Positions 13,749 through 28,400 of a stretch of DNA of 64,000 nt are shown here, in pieces. The stretch comes from Apis mellifera (taxonomy: Eukaryota; Arthropoda; Insecta; Hymenoptera; Apidae). The stretch's first letter is position 1; every line of letters begins with the position of its first letter. Where the stretch lies: the NCBI RefSeq assembly GCF_003254395.2, contig NC_037652.1:9466001-9530000 (forward strand), read 5' to 3'. The position numbers and the translations under genes are program-made. Under the pieces are notes generated by a model that searched no databases, had not been told where the DNA came from, and worked only from the letters and a program-made list of their open reading frames with translations.

Positions 13749-16700
13749 TTATTATTATATCAATATTAATATTATGTACATTAATTCAAATTAATATACA
13801 TATTAATATGTATAATATACATATATATAATAATATACAAACAATATACAATATTACGTATAAATTAATTTAAAATAACATTAACATGTAATAATATATA
13901 ATAATAATATAGGTAATTAATATACCTTGTAAAATGTTCACTTATTGTTTTTTGGCTAATTTCATCTTTAATATTTTCTATAACATCTTGATTAAATGAT
14001 TTATCAAATGCTAAGAAAAATCGTTGAATAGGTACAGCTAAATGATTTTTTGTAATAACACCACCTAATCGTAAGCTAAACATAAATAGAGTTTCTAAAC
14101 ATTTTTCCGCCATTATAGAACGTGCAAGTATTCCATTAGGAAAAGTAAATCTTGTTGACGATAATATACGAACTGTAGGATATAATATTGCTTTGACAAT
14201 TGGTTCCTACGAATTAATTTTTTTGTCAATTTTTATATGATGTTCAATATGAGATTTAGAAAGATTTATATTATATGATCATACATGAAGTACATCCATC
14301 AGTATGGCATCACTGAGATATGGTGTAATATAGTTTAAAAGAGTTAAACATGAAATAAGTCCCCCTTCCAAGTTTTGCGTTAATTTTCTTTTACAAAGCG
14401 CTAAAAGTTCAACCATATGTGCAAAATATTGTAATACTATAATCTGTTCTCCATACAGACCTAGATAGGTAATTAAATTAGTTTCGTTTTGAAAAATTTA
14501 AATTAGAAATATAATTCTTTTTTATATAAATAAATTAACCTGCAATAGCTGCAAGACACTCTAAAACTTTGTTAGCATTGCGATCACCAAGTAAAACTTT
14601 CTTATTCCAGGAAGTACTTTCAATAGTCAAAAGAGTATCATTAGTTATTGTTAAATTCTCTTTTCCAGTATAACATAATGTAAGCATTCTCAATAAATTC
14701 CGAGATAAATATTTAGCAGTAAGTACAGGACCAAGTCGATGAGACAACCAAATGATAGATTCTGCACTCATTTCTGAAGTTGTACATTCGTTTGATGTAG
14801 ATTTTTGATAAACATGATCTAATTGAATATCTTCATGCACTATAGAACTAGATTTATTATTATCTGTTAATAATATTATAGAACTTTGGTCTTCAATTCC
14901 TATAGTACATATTTCTTCAGATGTATTAGTAGATTGGCTAAATCCTCCATAAGTGAAATCATCATTAGAATTTTTACTTCCAACAAAACAACCAATATTG
15001 CTAAATTCTGTTAAGGATTTATTAAAAGAATTGGATGTCTTAGGTATAGGAATTATTGGTGATTTAACTGATTTTAATGGTGAAATTTTACTTCCCTCTT
15101 CATTTAAATCATCATTAAGATTTAAACATAGATCAATGTTTAAATCAATATCACATGCTACACCAGAATTTAAAGATATCCAAGAATTTTCTTCCGTTTC
15201 CATTGTAAATACTTCTGTAAAAAAAATAAGAAAAATACTTCAAAATTTTCAAATTTAAAATAGAATATATTAAGTTTTATTTTTTTAAATATTTTTTAAA
15301 CATGTTTTGAACAAATTTCGATATATTTGGAAATGGTTAAAAGATAATTAAAATTTAATATGTTATATTTGATTATCTACCATCAATATCATTATCAGTT
15401 GAATTCATATCACGCATGTAATCATTAGGTACAGGTCCAGGTGATAAAGAAATATTATGTTCAGAGCCTGCAGAAAAATCTTCATCCAAGGGAGATAAAA
15501 TTCCTTCTCCTTCGTTATACATTCCACTTAAATCACAACTTCTATAAAAAAAAAAATTAAATTTGACAAAATTGACAATTAAATTTGTAAGTCTTTAAAA
15601 CAATTTTATTTAAATAATAACTACAAACGCATATTTTGCATCTATATACGTGTATTTTTTAATTTATGAAATAGTATAATTTTACTAGGAAATTTTTATT
15701 ACAAATATTTTATAATTTAACATATATATTAAAATCTGAAAATGTCAAATTGAATCGAATCGAATTTCTAAAAATATTCTTTGATTCAATATTATCGAAT
15801 TTCTCAAGAATTTCAGAATTTTTAATTCTTTCTTTTTAATTTTATAAATAAGTACCAAAATGTTATTTAACTTTTCAAAATTTTAAAGAATTCTCCTATG
15901 GATATTTACCAATTATAAAATGAAACTATCGCGATCCAATTCCTATTCCCGATCTGTTTCAACCAAGACAATGGTTTCCGACATTTTCAGATTCTTATAC
16001 ATCTTTAATAAATATTTAAAATCATGAATTATTTTTAGAAATATTTTGTAATTTAATATTATTTAATATTTAAATATTTTATATAATTTTTCTTACTTAA
16101 GATTGCCACTTTTATGAGTATATGATAAAGATCCTTGTATATAATCTCTATATCCTCCAACTGCTTCTACGAGAGGTGCAATAAAATTTTCCAAAAAACG
16201 TCGCAGACCCAATCTTACCATAAGTTTTAATAGGAAATTTCTATGATATAAACGCGTGGTTTTAAATTTTGCTATTAATCCTGAAGAAAGTACATCAGCA
16301 TGTATGAAATTATCCATAAAAGAACCATTTTCATATAGTTTCATAATAGACAAAAGGAATGTTTCTGCAGTATCTCTAGGACCCAATGCCCTAAAAAAAA
16401 TACCAATTATGCGATATTTAGAAAAGTTAATAAAATTTTAAATTAAAAAAAATTGTATAAATATTTATAATACTTATAATATAATTTTTCAAGAATCTTT
16501 AATATAAAGTATATAAGATATATTTTCTATTAAATATTTGAACGTTCTTAAATATTATTTATAGATAATTATATTAGATATTATAACTTACTTGGCAACA
16601 GGATCAAATAAATGCCATGCAGCCAAAACTGCACTATATGGTTCTTCCATTATTTGTTGTATATGAGGTACAATCAATTCCAAACATGCTTCCCTTGCAA

Positions 16701-19700
16701 TTCCAGTATGAATTAATAAATGTTCTAATTCCCTTGCAATTGCTTTTACTTTGCATTCACTAATTTTACAAAGGAATTTTGTTTTTGTTTTAAAAATAAA
16801 ATCTATATCATCTTCAGATTTTATAATAAAATTTAATTCACGAATTAAACTATTATATTCTTGTAACATTTCTACTATATTAAATAGATATTTGTAATAC
16901 TTGGAAAATGGAAATAAACTTCCAGAAAATATTGGTTGCAGAAATTGATGTGCAGATGGCGGAGGTAAACCCATATGAGTAATTGTTGGATAACGAAAAG
17001 GCATATCAGCTACCTGAAAACTTATATTAATGTATAATTTTATCATATATATCATAATATCTTCAATCTATATTATATATCATATCATAATATAACTCAT
17101 TTAATCTGGTCAAAATATTAATAATTTATTATATTATTTAAAATAATACGAATAAATAATATAATAAATAATTATTTATTATTCAAAATATAAAAAATCA
17201 AATTTGAATAAAAATTTATTTATTTATTTTTTTAATTTATATTATTATATATATATATATATATATATATAATAGTAAAATTAAATGCATACGATATACA
17301 TTTCAGAAATACATGTTTAGAATGTAAAATTAATAATAAAATTAATAATAAATTTTCGTTCATTAATAATCTTTAATACAAATTGTAATTGAATATAATT
17401 TAAACTATTAAAAATTTGTTTTATAAAAAACATTATTAATTATATAATTAATAATTCAATTTGATTTTATTAAATATTTTATTTATAATGATTAATACAT
17501 ATTAATTTATGTATAATAATTAATACTTACTTCTATGTTGTCAATATTATAACTATTTGGTATAATATCAACTTGAAGTAATAAAGCAACAGCATTTCTT
17601 ACACATTTAGGTAAGCTATCAGCTGATATCTTCAAAATATTTAAACACGTTGCAAGTCTTTTTGCAAATGAAACCTTCTCAATATTCCATGTTGCTCGAA
17701 ATTTATTAGATAAAAATATTTCCACAATTAAACAACCGAGAATTTGTTGTTCTTTAATACGTCCACTAGCCACGATTTGTTTATAATTTGTGAATGACTC
17801 ATGTAATTCAATTTGAGGTTTATAAACTTGAGAACTCATTTTATTTATGAATGTATGCATTGTTTCAACATGCATGATAGCTGTAACAGGATTATAATCT
17901 TTTGGAAGAGTTATCATCTGATTTATAGATTTATCTTGTTTAGTGTCTTCGGTAGTAAGTAAAGAACCTCGAGAACGACTTAATAATCGACTTAAAACCA
18001 AAGGAGATGATTTCGATGTATTTATAATTGATAATTCTTCTTCTTCAAATCCAGAACTATGACCTTCATCATCACTAGTTCTATTTCCAGATTGATCACT
18101 TCCTATAATAAATTATTTGATTAATATCGAATAAAAATAAAATTATTTCACAAAATATTAAAAATTTTATATTAAACATACTATATTTATTAATTAAAAA
18201 AGATGAGCGTAATCGTGGTGGAATCTTACACCAATAAGGTGAAGGAATAATTTTTTGTGGATGTGGTTGCGTAAAAAGTTGAACAATACCAGAATTGGTT
18301 AAACTTGTATGATTATCAACAAGTTGTAAACAAACATTTTTTGATTTTACCGCAGCTGAACCAGATAATCTATAATATAAAAAAATTAAATAATAATAAT
18401 AATAATATATATTATTGTATATTAAAATAAACATCTTATACTTGTAACCAAAAGTTAAATCTATCCAATGATGTAGTCTTTCAGAAACATAAAAACTTTC
18501 TAAAGCTTCTCTATGTCTTTCAATAAAATCTTCCGGTGATGTAGCCCATCCTGGAATTTCTAAATCTGGTAAATCTTCATGAATAGACTGTAATTTATTG
18601 ATCGTTATATATATTTTACAATTAATTATATATATTATGAAAGATTAAATTAATTATTTTTATCTTACCTTAAAAACTCTAGGATCAGTAAAAAATTGTG
18701 GTATACATTCATCTGGACTCCAATCATGTAATCTCTGTATCGAAGCAGGATATTCTCCTGGTACCCATTGCGGTCGTACATATTTACAAAGGACGGATTT
18801 ATTATAACGACGAGAAAGATAAACATAATATGTAATTTCTGATAATACATCCGATACATGATGTCCTACCTATAAATATTGTCAAAATAATAATTCATTA
18901 AATAATTATTATACTTTAAAATTTAATTGTTAAATACTTACTTCAGTCGATTGTGAATCAAATGTTAAATCCAATTGCCTATCACCTTTGTTTAATCGAA
19001 ATTTTGATTTTGTCAAATCTCTCCAATTACCACCACATCTTGATGTAAAATCTGTGACCCAAGGCATCACATGATGACAACTTGGATCACCATATCTTCT
19101 GCCAGCCAAATTATTTAACGCAGTTAAATAATCATAATTGCTAATACAATTATACACCCACATTTCACATAATTTTTCAATATTTTCATTCATTCCAAAA
19201 TTAGAATTCCCTTGTAATGTTAAATTTGATGAAATTGTATCAAAATTTCTTTTATATCCATTAAAATTTTTGGTTCTTATTTCTTGACTATTAATGGAAA
19301 CTTTAGAATATTCATTTTCAGACTTTATATATATGTTGTCATTTACTTTTGGTAATACCTAATAATATAAAATCTAAGAAAGTAGTTATAATTTCAAAAG
19401 AAAATTAAATAAATAAAAAATATCTAAATATCTAATAAAAAATGATGACATATAATATTAACCTGAATAGTAAAATTATCCATAATTAATATATCACTAA
19501 GGGTAATTTCACCTAATACTAAACCTTTATCATGCAAGTCTCTAGATAATTGCAATAATTGATATATTAAAAACAATGGTTTTCCATGACTCATACTTAA
19601 AGCAGCAGGACTGTACATTACACATCTTTAACAGCAATAAATAATAGAATTATTTAATATATAAGAAATTATAATTGAAATACATGTATAATATATATGT

Positions 19701-21272
19701 ATAATATATACTTACTCACGTAAAGAATATTGTGCTGTTTGTTCATGCAATGTTAAAAAAGCAGATGTAGTTTCGATAGCAAATAATATTGGAAGGAGAT
19801 TGCAATGTACTTCAGTTGATATACCAGGCAATATAGATATCACTAATCCATTTTGTATTTGTATCAGAGTACAACCATACATTTTCTGTAATACTTCTTG
19901 CATAATCCAAATATCACTTACATTAGCAATTATATTGTATTGTTCTTTATGTTCTACACAATTCCATGGACCTATAATATAAAATATAAAAAAAAATCAA
20001 TCTATTTTTTTTATTAAATAATTAATATTAAATAATATATAACTAAGTATATATAAGTAATAAATTATATTATAAGTATATATAAGTATTAAATTATATA
20101 TATAACTAAAGAATTATATATATCGTATAAATATTAAATTTATTTAAACATACATACTGTAATATTTTTTATAACATTCTTTCCATAAATTTCGATAATT
20201 AGTTTCCGCAACATAATGCATCAATTGTGAATATGTCAAATCTGTATGAGTATTTCCATTTATATTCCTTCCTCTTGGAAGTGGAATAGCATACTTGTGT
20301 TGTTTTTCGTAAATCTGGGAATTATTATTAAGAATTATTTATAAAGAGAATAAAAGCATTAAAAATATTATTCTGTGATAATATGATATGATATGATATG
20401 ATATGATATATCTATGATAATGATTCTGTGATATAACTATGGTAATTAATTAATAATTAATAATATAATATTATAATAATAAATAATTTATGTCCTATTA
20501 TGTCCTATTATATTATGTCCTAATTTACATACGATTTGACATATATAACAAACAAAATTATATGAATGTAATTTATTTTTGAAGTTATAATGTTTTCAAA
20601 AAAAATTTATAATTCAATCAATAATTAAAAAGAATATTTGAAACAAATTAAAAAAATGAGCATGTTTTTAATTTATTTTTTTACAGTTTATTCAATAAAT
20701 TAATAAATAAATATATTATTTTTGTAATTAATCAATAAATATATCACAAGAGAATTAATTTAATGAATAAATAATAAAAGGATTTTTTTGTTATTATATT
20801 ATTATTGTATATTATAATTTCAGAATGCAATAAATACAGTAATTACTTAAATTTTTACATATATATATATATAATTTTTTTGTAGAAAAATTAATATTTT
20901 CATTATATGGTAACCTAAAATTATTTAATTTTCAAAATATTTTAAAAAATATATAAAATAACATAATTTGTATACATATATATATATATATATATTTTAT
21001 ACATATATATATATAAAATTATAAAAAATTTTTTGAAATAATAAAAATTAACATACTTTAACATATACTCTTATCCAATCTGGACCTAAATCTTCAAGCA
21101 CAGGATAAGCTGCAATTTCATCTGCACTTAATCGTTCATGATAAATGAATGAAATTGGACCTGTATTAAGTAAATTATTCAACCAATTTTTGTGAATAGT
21201 TAAACAAATTCTACCATCTATTACTTTTATATATTTTGGCGGCACAAGCAACTCTTTCGTTATTATATCCAT
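10610..21272 (-). CDS. WDR81: WDR81: BEACH and WD40 repeat protein of endolysosomes
   Basis: Twenty-two minus-strand exons join in phase: 21272-21057, 20314-20158, 19971-19716, 19625-19463, 19358-18942, 18869-18669, 18587-18442, 18369-18182, 18102-17531, 17013-16592, 16390-16097, 15541-15381, 15214-14540, 14460-14285, 14206-13926, 13667-13538, 13368-13200, 13066-12657, 12167-11874, 11678-11529, 11448-11342, 10841-10610. The 5817 nt give 1938 aa, close to human WDR81 (1941). The N-terminal ~300 residues have a kinase-like flavour (HDKGLVLGEITLSDILIMDN at the usual catalytic-loop position but without HRD). The BEACH domain spans about 335-570 (NYDYLTALNNLAGRRYGDP, WVPGEYPASIQRLHDWSPDE, ending QLFTQPHP). 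A long helical middle follows. WD40 repeats cover about 1640-1938 (FSGHTNSVRCLYV, GGRDKTVKLWSL). In animals WDR81 acts with WDR91 to restrain endosomal PI3-kinase and supports aggrephagy. The BEACH neighbour family NSMAF was considered, but length and ends fit WDR81. Confidence 0.93.
13681..13742. repeat. (CA)n-(TA)n microsatellite in a WDR81 intron
   Basis: A short CA tract runs into about 50 nt of TA directly beside the acceptor of WDR81 exon 16 (the exon starts at 13667 on the minus strand). It therefore occupies the polypyrimidine and branch-point neighbourhood of that intron. Confidence 0.9.
20381..20412. repeat. (ATGAT)n tandem repeat
   Basis: About five copies of a 5-bp ATGAT/ATATG unit lie in WDR81 intron 1. 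It is a simple repeat of no evident function. Confidence 0.75.
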
Positions 21273-21703
21273 TTTATATCTTTATACTTTATATCTATAA
21301 AAATTAAATTTATAATTATATTTTTTGTATATATTTAAATAAAAAACAGTATATTATATCCTTAATTTATATTCTTAACCATTAATGATATAATTTTATA
21401 TCATATTTATAATATAATAAAAAAGATAGCGTAACAAGCATTTATTACGTATGTTTACTTAGTCATTTAATGTCATACACAGCTGATAATATACCTGTAT
21501 ATAGTAAATGAACAGCTGATTTTAGACGCCATATTTAAATATAATTGTATAATATATAACAAATAAAATATATTTGAAAACAAATTTTTTATATAATAAT
21601 TATATCATAAATTTTAAAAATATATTTCATGTATTTTATTTATTTATTACTTATTTATTGTTTTTCTTTAATATTTAAATTGTCTAAAATTTCTATGTAC
21701 AGT

Positions 21704-21736
<33 letters not shown>

Positions 21737-22436
21737 CAGGATTTATATGGGTAATTAGTTTGTTTTCTGTCATTACTATTTTATTTATCATACGAATAAA
21801 AACATTTCTGTTATTTTATTTTTATAAATTCTTTTCTTTTAATAATTTTTTTAAGTTATATAACAAAATATTGGATATATTTCATAAAATGATATTTCAA
21901 TCTATTGAAAAAAAAAAAAAAAAATAGACAATGGGAAACAAAAAAAATAAAATGCAGGTAAAATACTGTATTGAAAATATTCGTTTCATTATCATTTTTT
22001 AATGTTCAACTTTTTTCATTTTATATATATATATATATATATCGCAATTTGTAATATCTGTAAATATCTATATATTTCCTCTTTTCGATTCGAACATTAA
22101 ATTTTCTATAATCATTTTTTTATGTAAACCTATATAAACAATGAAAAAAATATTATATGATAATCATAAGATAATATATCAATGATTTTGAATCTTGAAT
22201 CAAATATTATCGATTAATTTCAATTGATGTTCACAATGTTTATTACGAAGTTAGGTTAGGTTATTCGTTTTACTATTTTTATTGCATACAGTGAAAGAGA
22301 TAAAAATTATTTTGAAATATAAACAATTTCACAAAAAATTATTTTATTATGAATCACTTAATAACATTTGTTATATATTTTTGCTTTTACAAATTTTATA
22401 TCTTCTGTCATGAATCTTTTGTAAAAAAAAACTTAT
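21273..22436. promoter_or_regulatory. WDR81 upstream region and GCN2 3' flank
   Basis: Both neighbours are on the minus strand, so this 1.16 kb contains the WDR81 promoter (right of 21272) and the end of the GCN2 transcript. Two CAGCTG E-boxes, each followed by AT (CAGCTGAT), lie at 21480-21485 and 21513-21518 in the same orientation, about 210-245 bp upstream of the WDR81 start codon. A TTTATT at 22343-22348 is a likely poly(A) signal (AATAAA on minus) for GCN2, about 90 bp past its stop. The rest is AT-rich with (TA)n tracts. Confidence 0.45.
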
Positions 22437-25400
22437 TTATAGAAGAGTCATGTATTGATTATCGATTAAACTGTACAGTATTAATACGGGTCGTTGTTTT
22501 TCTTTTCTTACTTCTTGCATTTCTTCACATATCTCCTTTATATACTTCTTATGTCTTGGATGTCTAAGACAAAATAAAAAAATTTTTATCAGCAAGAAGT
22601 TAATAATTAATTTTAAACAAGAATTAAAAATTATTTTATTATATTATAAAGTCATTTATATTATAAAGTCAATTCAAGAAATCTATTTTTTTACACATAT
22701 ATGATATTTTTTTTTCTATATAGAAAAACATTTATTTTCTTTATAATCATAAAAATAAATTTTAAACATCACTCATTCAATAGTGAAAAAAAATTTAATT
22801 AACATCGATATATTCAGATATTTGTTACTTGATACAACACTTGCCATTGGATAAAGAAGTTATTATCTTGAACAACAAATTGTTAAAACTGACGCAAATT
22901 ATGTTGATATTATGCATTAAATGAACCCACTTCTATTATAAAATACACATAATTGATATGAATATATCGATGCGGTTCATAATTCATATTGGTATTGTAT
23001 TATTAAATTAAAAAAAGATAACTATAATCTTTTTTTACTATACATATTATTTAATCATTCAAACCATAAATTAAATATAGTGAAATTATATATATCATTC
23101 AAATACAGTAAAAAAATTGTACATTATTTTTTTGTTTCTTTTTAAATTTTAAATATAATTTCACAAAAATAAAAATAAAAATAAATATAAATAAATATAA
23201 AAGTAAAAATAAAAACTTACTTGTCTATAATAACTTGTATACTTTTTAAAAAATTTTGATCTTCTTCATCAATCTCTAAGAAACTTATTATTATTCTTAC
23301 AACACTCATTTCTAAAAATACTGCAAATATTTCAATAGGAATTTTATGTGAAATTCTCTGAAAATATGTAGACATCTGTGCAATCATAGAATTTTTTAAA
23401 CTTCTTCTTGAACTACCAGAAAGTTTATCTCTTTCTGATAAAATAAAATTAATATTAACATTAACTGGATTATTATTACTTAAAAAATTATCACTTGTCA
23501 CAGTTTTGCTTTCAGATCTATTTAAGATGGGTATAGAATTATCTAATCTTTGAAAAAACTCTCCAATTTCTTGATTGCTCATTTTTTTTTCTTGAAATCT
23601 ATCACGTTCCCAACTTTGGATTCTCACACTTCCTTTTTCTCCATTTTTTAAAAAAATGACATGATTGATAGAATTTTCTCGACAATATTCAAGAATTTCT
23701 TCAAGGGAAATTAAATCTAAAATTGTAACTTTAAGTCCAAGATTCCATAATTCTTTTAAAAGATTAATCATCTCTTTTCCGCGATGATGATTATCCATAC
23801 AAGATATAGCAACGTTGATTCCATATTTACATTCTACAGATTCCGAAGTTTCTGAAACTGCAGAAACTAATTTTTCTAACGAGATACTAATTCCGGCGCC
23901 ATATTGTTTAATTTCTTTACTAGCCATTCCAGTACGTTCAAGAATTTTTTTAAAAGAAGAGAGCATTTTATCGTAACGACCTCCTGCTGCTATTACTTCC
24001 TCTCCATTTTTTTTTTTACGCCATTTAACTTCGCATGTAATTTGATAAATTATACCGCTATGTTGATTTACATTATGTACTAGAAGAGGTACTACCACTA
24101 TAGGCCACTATAAAATTCAAATTTTATTATATTTTTATAAACTAATTTTATATAATAATTTTCCTAATTATTCAATTGAAATTTTTCAATTCTTTTGAAA
24201 TAAAGATAATATCTTACCTTTATACCCAATGTTTCAATATTCTCCATAACTATCTCAATTTCTTTCAATCCTTCTCTAGCAAAAACAGCAGCATCTCCTT
24301 TCCTTCGTGTAATCGTTTTTAAAACACTATGAATTTTAGCAACAGAACTTTCAGTTTCAAATAAATTGAATAACGTTTCCATAGCCTGATCAGTCAAACA
24401 TAAACTTATTAAATGGGTCTGTATTTGAAATCTTGTAAATTTTCCATCACGTGCATCTCGAAGAATCGAATAAATATCTTGATATTTTTCTTTATCAACT
24501 CCACAATACATTAACACAGCTTGTAATAAAGAGGTATGATTCAAGCGAATAGTAAAATTCCGTTCTTGTAACGAAGGTAATTCATTAATGATTTCCCAGA
24601 CAATGTATATTAATTCAGCTTCCATTAAAAGATTATCAGGAATGGGATTTATTATATCAAATGCACACTCATAAAGTTCTCTTGGATGAAAGCCTAAAAC
24701 CTAAAAAAATAAAATTATATAAGAAAAAAATATATAAAAAAAATATATAAGATATTAAAAAATTTTATTCATATCATATACGTAATATATTTAAATATTT
24801 TTGTACATTGATTTTTAAAATATTAAGTAATATTATAAAATAATTATACCTTTTTATCTCTAAAGACTCTTTCTATAGCATATCTTCTAATATGCGGTAC
24901 ATTGTTCCATACAATATATCTTGCAAATACGGCACGTAAATCATGAGGGATACAAACGATGTTTCCATTGCGAGTCATTAATTTGACACTAGAAGGTGAA
25001 AAACTACAGAACTGGTGAGATTTTGGTATTAATAGAGGAGTCCCTAAATAAACACCGCCATGTCTTTGAAAAACTTCGATTACTTTGGACTTTACTCCTT
25101 CCTGATACTTTCTCCAAGCAATAAAGTTGATATGACTTCTACTAGGTAAATTCATATCGTAAGTGATATCATCTGCTGGACTAACTTCCTGCATAAAACA
25201 GCATGAAATCAAATATTTATATGCTTTGCTTTGATTATTGGAAAGAGTGCGACGAATCATCTCTTGCAGTTCCGTTTCTTCGAGTCGTGCAGGAGGTAAA
25301 TATTCTGAAGAAAGAAGTTCTTGAGCCGTGGGTCGTTGACTAGGATCGTGATTCAATAACCAGCTATAACGATAAAATTAATGTATATTAACTAATTTAA

Positions 25401-28400
25401 ATGTTAAGTATAATATTTAATCTATATTTTATTTATATTTATATTAATTTATATTAATTAAATTTATATAATTTATATTAATTATAAATTATAATTTTAA
25501 TTTTTAACATAAAATTAATAACGAATTTTTATTATGTATATAATTTTTACTATACCGTAAAATATGAATTTGTCGTGACATATCAGCTTGTTGCATTTCC
25601 GAGGGAAATATAATTTCTTTCGATCGTAAATTAAGTAAAATCTTAATTCGTTCCATTCCCGTAGTTAAAGATTTGTAGCACATTTCAAATAATATTACTC
25701 CAAGACTATAAATGTCCACTTTTTGATTGTAAATAGCTTTCGCTGCTTTCGTTGTAAGTTCTGGAGCTACGTAAAGTGCCGTGCCAACTTGTCCTGTCAA
25801 AGATCCAACTTCTTCTGTACCAAAACTAATACCTAAAATATATAATATATTATATGTGAAAATCTGAAAAGATAACAACAGATATAATTTTTATTCATAA
25901 TATTTTATTCACGATGATGATATTTCATTTTTGCGTTTATTTTAATTTTTTTAATCAACTTTTAAGTTTTCTATTTATTTTGTTCGAATATCTATATATA
26001 ATAAAAAAATTTTTTTATAAAAGTTATTCAAATTCGGTGAAGTTTCAAAAACTTATTCAAATTCTTTAAACAGAAATTAGAATTTCGAAATTAATTAATC
26101 TAAATTCCCGATTATATCTATTAAGATCATATCATCTATTTAAGATCATAATATTAATTTCAATGTTAATAAATAAATTTTAGAATTTTAAATTTTTCTG
26201 AGCATTTACCTTTCTCTAAACCTTGAAATTCTTTGTCAGTTTCCATCGTGTGTACAAAAGATGAAAGTATATTTGTTGTAGCTAGACCAAAATCTCCAAT
26301 CTTTACATGATCGTTACTATCCAAAAATATATTTACTGGTTTCAGATCTCGATGTATCATCCCTTGTTGATGAATATGTGCCAGACCTTCAACAATTTCT
26401 CGAAATAATCTCCATACTCTTTCTCGATCTTCATGAAGCCCCCCATCAATTGCTGTTCGTAAAGTACTCTTTTCACAAAATTCCATTTGAATGTACATAA
26501 ATTGAATTTCTCTGACCATTTCTTTTGATTCATCTATATTTCCGTTTTCGTTGTTATTTATATTTGACGCAGATGTTTGGTAATTCGTATCTTTTTCGAA
26601 TTCTATGCTATCAGAAGAATCCATTCTTAAAAGATTTTGCATTCTGAAAAATTTATAATAAATCATTCATTGAATATTACATCTAAAAAATTTTAGTTTT
26701 AAAAATTATAAATTAAAAATTTTGCAATATTACTTTAAACTGCATTATTATAACTTTTTATTTTTATGTTATAATAGATTTATTGCTATTCATAAAATTA
26801 TTCAAATATCTATCAATGAAACGAATAAAATTAAATTAAAAATATTTTTTTAAATTAAAAACATTTTTCTTAAAAGATTAAATACAATTTTAATATTCAT
26901 ATAATTTCGACAATAGCTATTTTTTTTATTGCAAAAGTATTATATAATCTATAAATCACCATTTTAAAAATTAATCTCTTACAAAAACGCACAATCTTCA
27001 TCACTGTCAGTGTCACTCGAAGCGTCACTATTATCTTCATCGCTATCAGCTGGAAGTGTTGTATTTGTTCGAGATTTATATGAAACATTCCATTCAACTT
27101 CGTGTAGTGGTGGTGCCAATTTTTCGATATCATCCATTCCTAAATGCTAAAAATTGAATGAAAAGAATTAAAAAGAAAAGAAAAAAAAAAAAAAAAAAAA
27201 AATTAAAACAGAAGTTATATATGAACTTTTAATATATTCGATATATTTAAAATTAATTTTTTATTCAAATAATAATATTTTTATAATATTTAATATATTA
27301 ATTTTTTTTATTTCTTATAATACTTATAAAAACAATGAAATTCTTGTGAATTCTTGTCAAATTTTTTAACAATTATAATAAAAAAGAAATTTTAAATTAT
27401 TAATTAAATTGATTAAAAAATTCTTCATGAAATTAAATAAAATTTAAATGTTGTGATAATATATTATCACTTATCAATGAAACGAATATTTAAATTCAAA
27501 ATAGAATATTTATATTCATAAATAAAATTTATATTTAAACAATCAAAAAATTAATTCATTAATTAATAAATTAATATGAATATCTATAATAATTACATTA
27601 AGCGGATCTGGACTCTTTCTTTCGGAAAATGTTATGGATAATCGTTCTTCTACCGCATCAGTTATTATAGCACTTTCTATCCATGAATTATAATATCGTA
27701 CTACATTCTCATGATTCATTCGTGACAACAATTTCACTTCTCTAGTAATTTTTTTATTAAGTTGTTTATTTTTTGGATTTAATTCTATCCTTTTAATAGC
27801 GTAAATTCCACCATCTAATTTATTCTTCACTTTAAGAACATCGCCGAAAGCACCCCTACCAAGCCATTCAAGAATTTCAAACTCATTTGTAATTCTTGAA
27901 TGACTACCTAACGGAGGTACATATTGTCGAATATCTGTATCAGGTTCTTCCGGTTCATGAATCTCCTGTTCATCTTTTCGTGATATTTTTGGAGGTGATA
28001 ATGCATGGGCTAAAGGTGTTTTTATAAATGAATGTTGTAATAGTTGTTCGGCGGACCAACGTTTTCTTTCATCATTGATAAGGCACTTTAATAAAAAATC
28101 TTGTAGATCAGGCTGAAACATTTGAAGAATTATAATTTTTTATGATACAAATTTTCTTAAAAAAGAAAATACAATTTAATTACAATGCAATTTATTATAC
28201 AAAATGCATTTCGAATAATATTTTTTATTTCAAAATAATGCAACATTCTTATTTTCACCGTATTAATAAGCAATTACGATTTATCAATGAAAACAGAAAT
28301 TGGAGGAAACAGTTAGAATATAATTTATATATCTATTATTTTTATTTAAAATCATATGATCATTGATTTTTTAATCATTTGATCATTTTAACATCATGAT

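Noticed and set aside
14953..15258. 101-codon plus-strand open frame
   Set aside because: It is antisense to WDR81 exon 13, which reads in phase with its neighbours.
22250..22263. Interstitial insect telomere repeat (TTAGG)n
   Set aside because: Only two units; such short TTAGGTTAGG words occur by chance and in many bee promoters.
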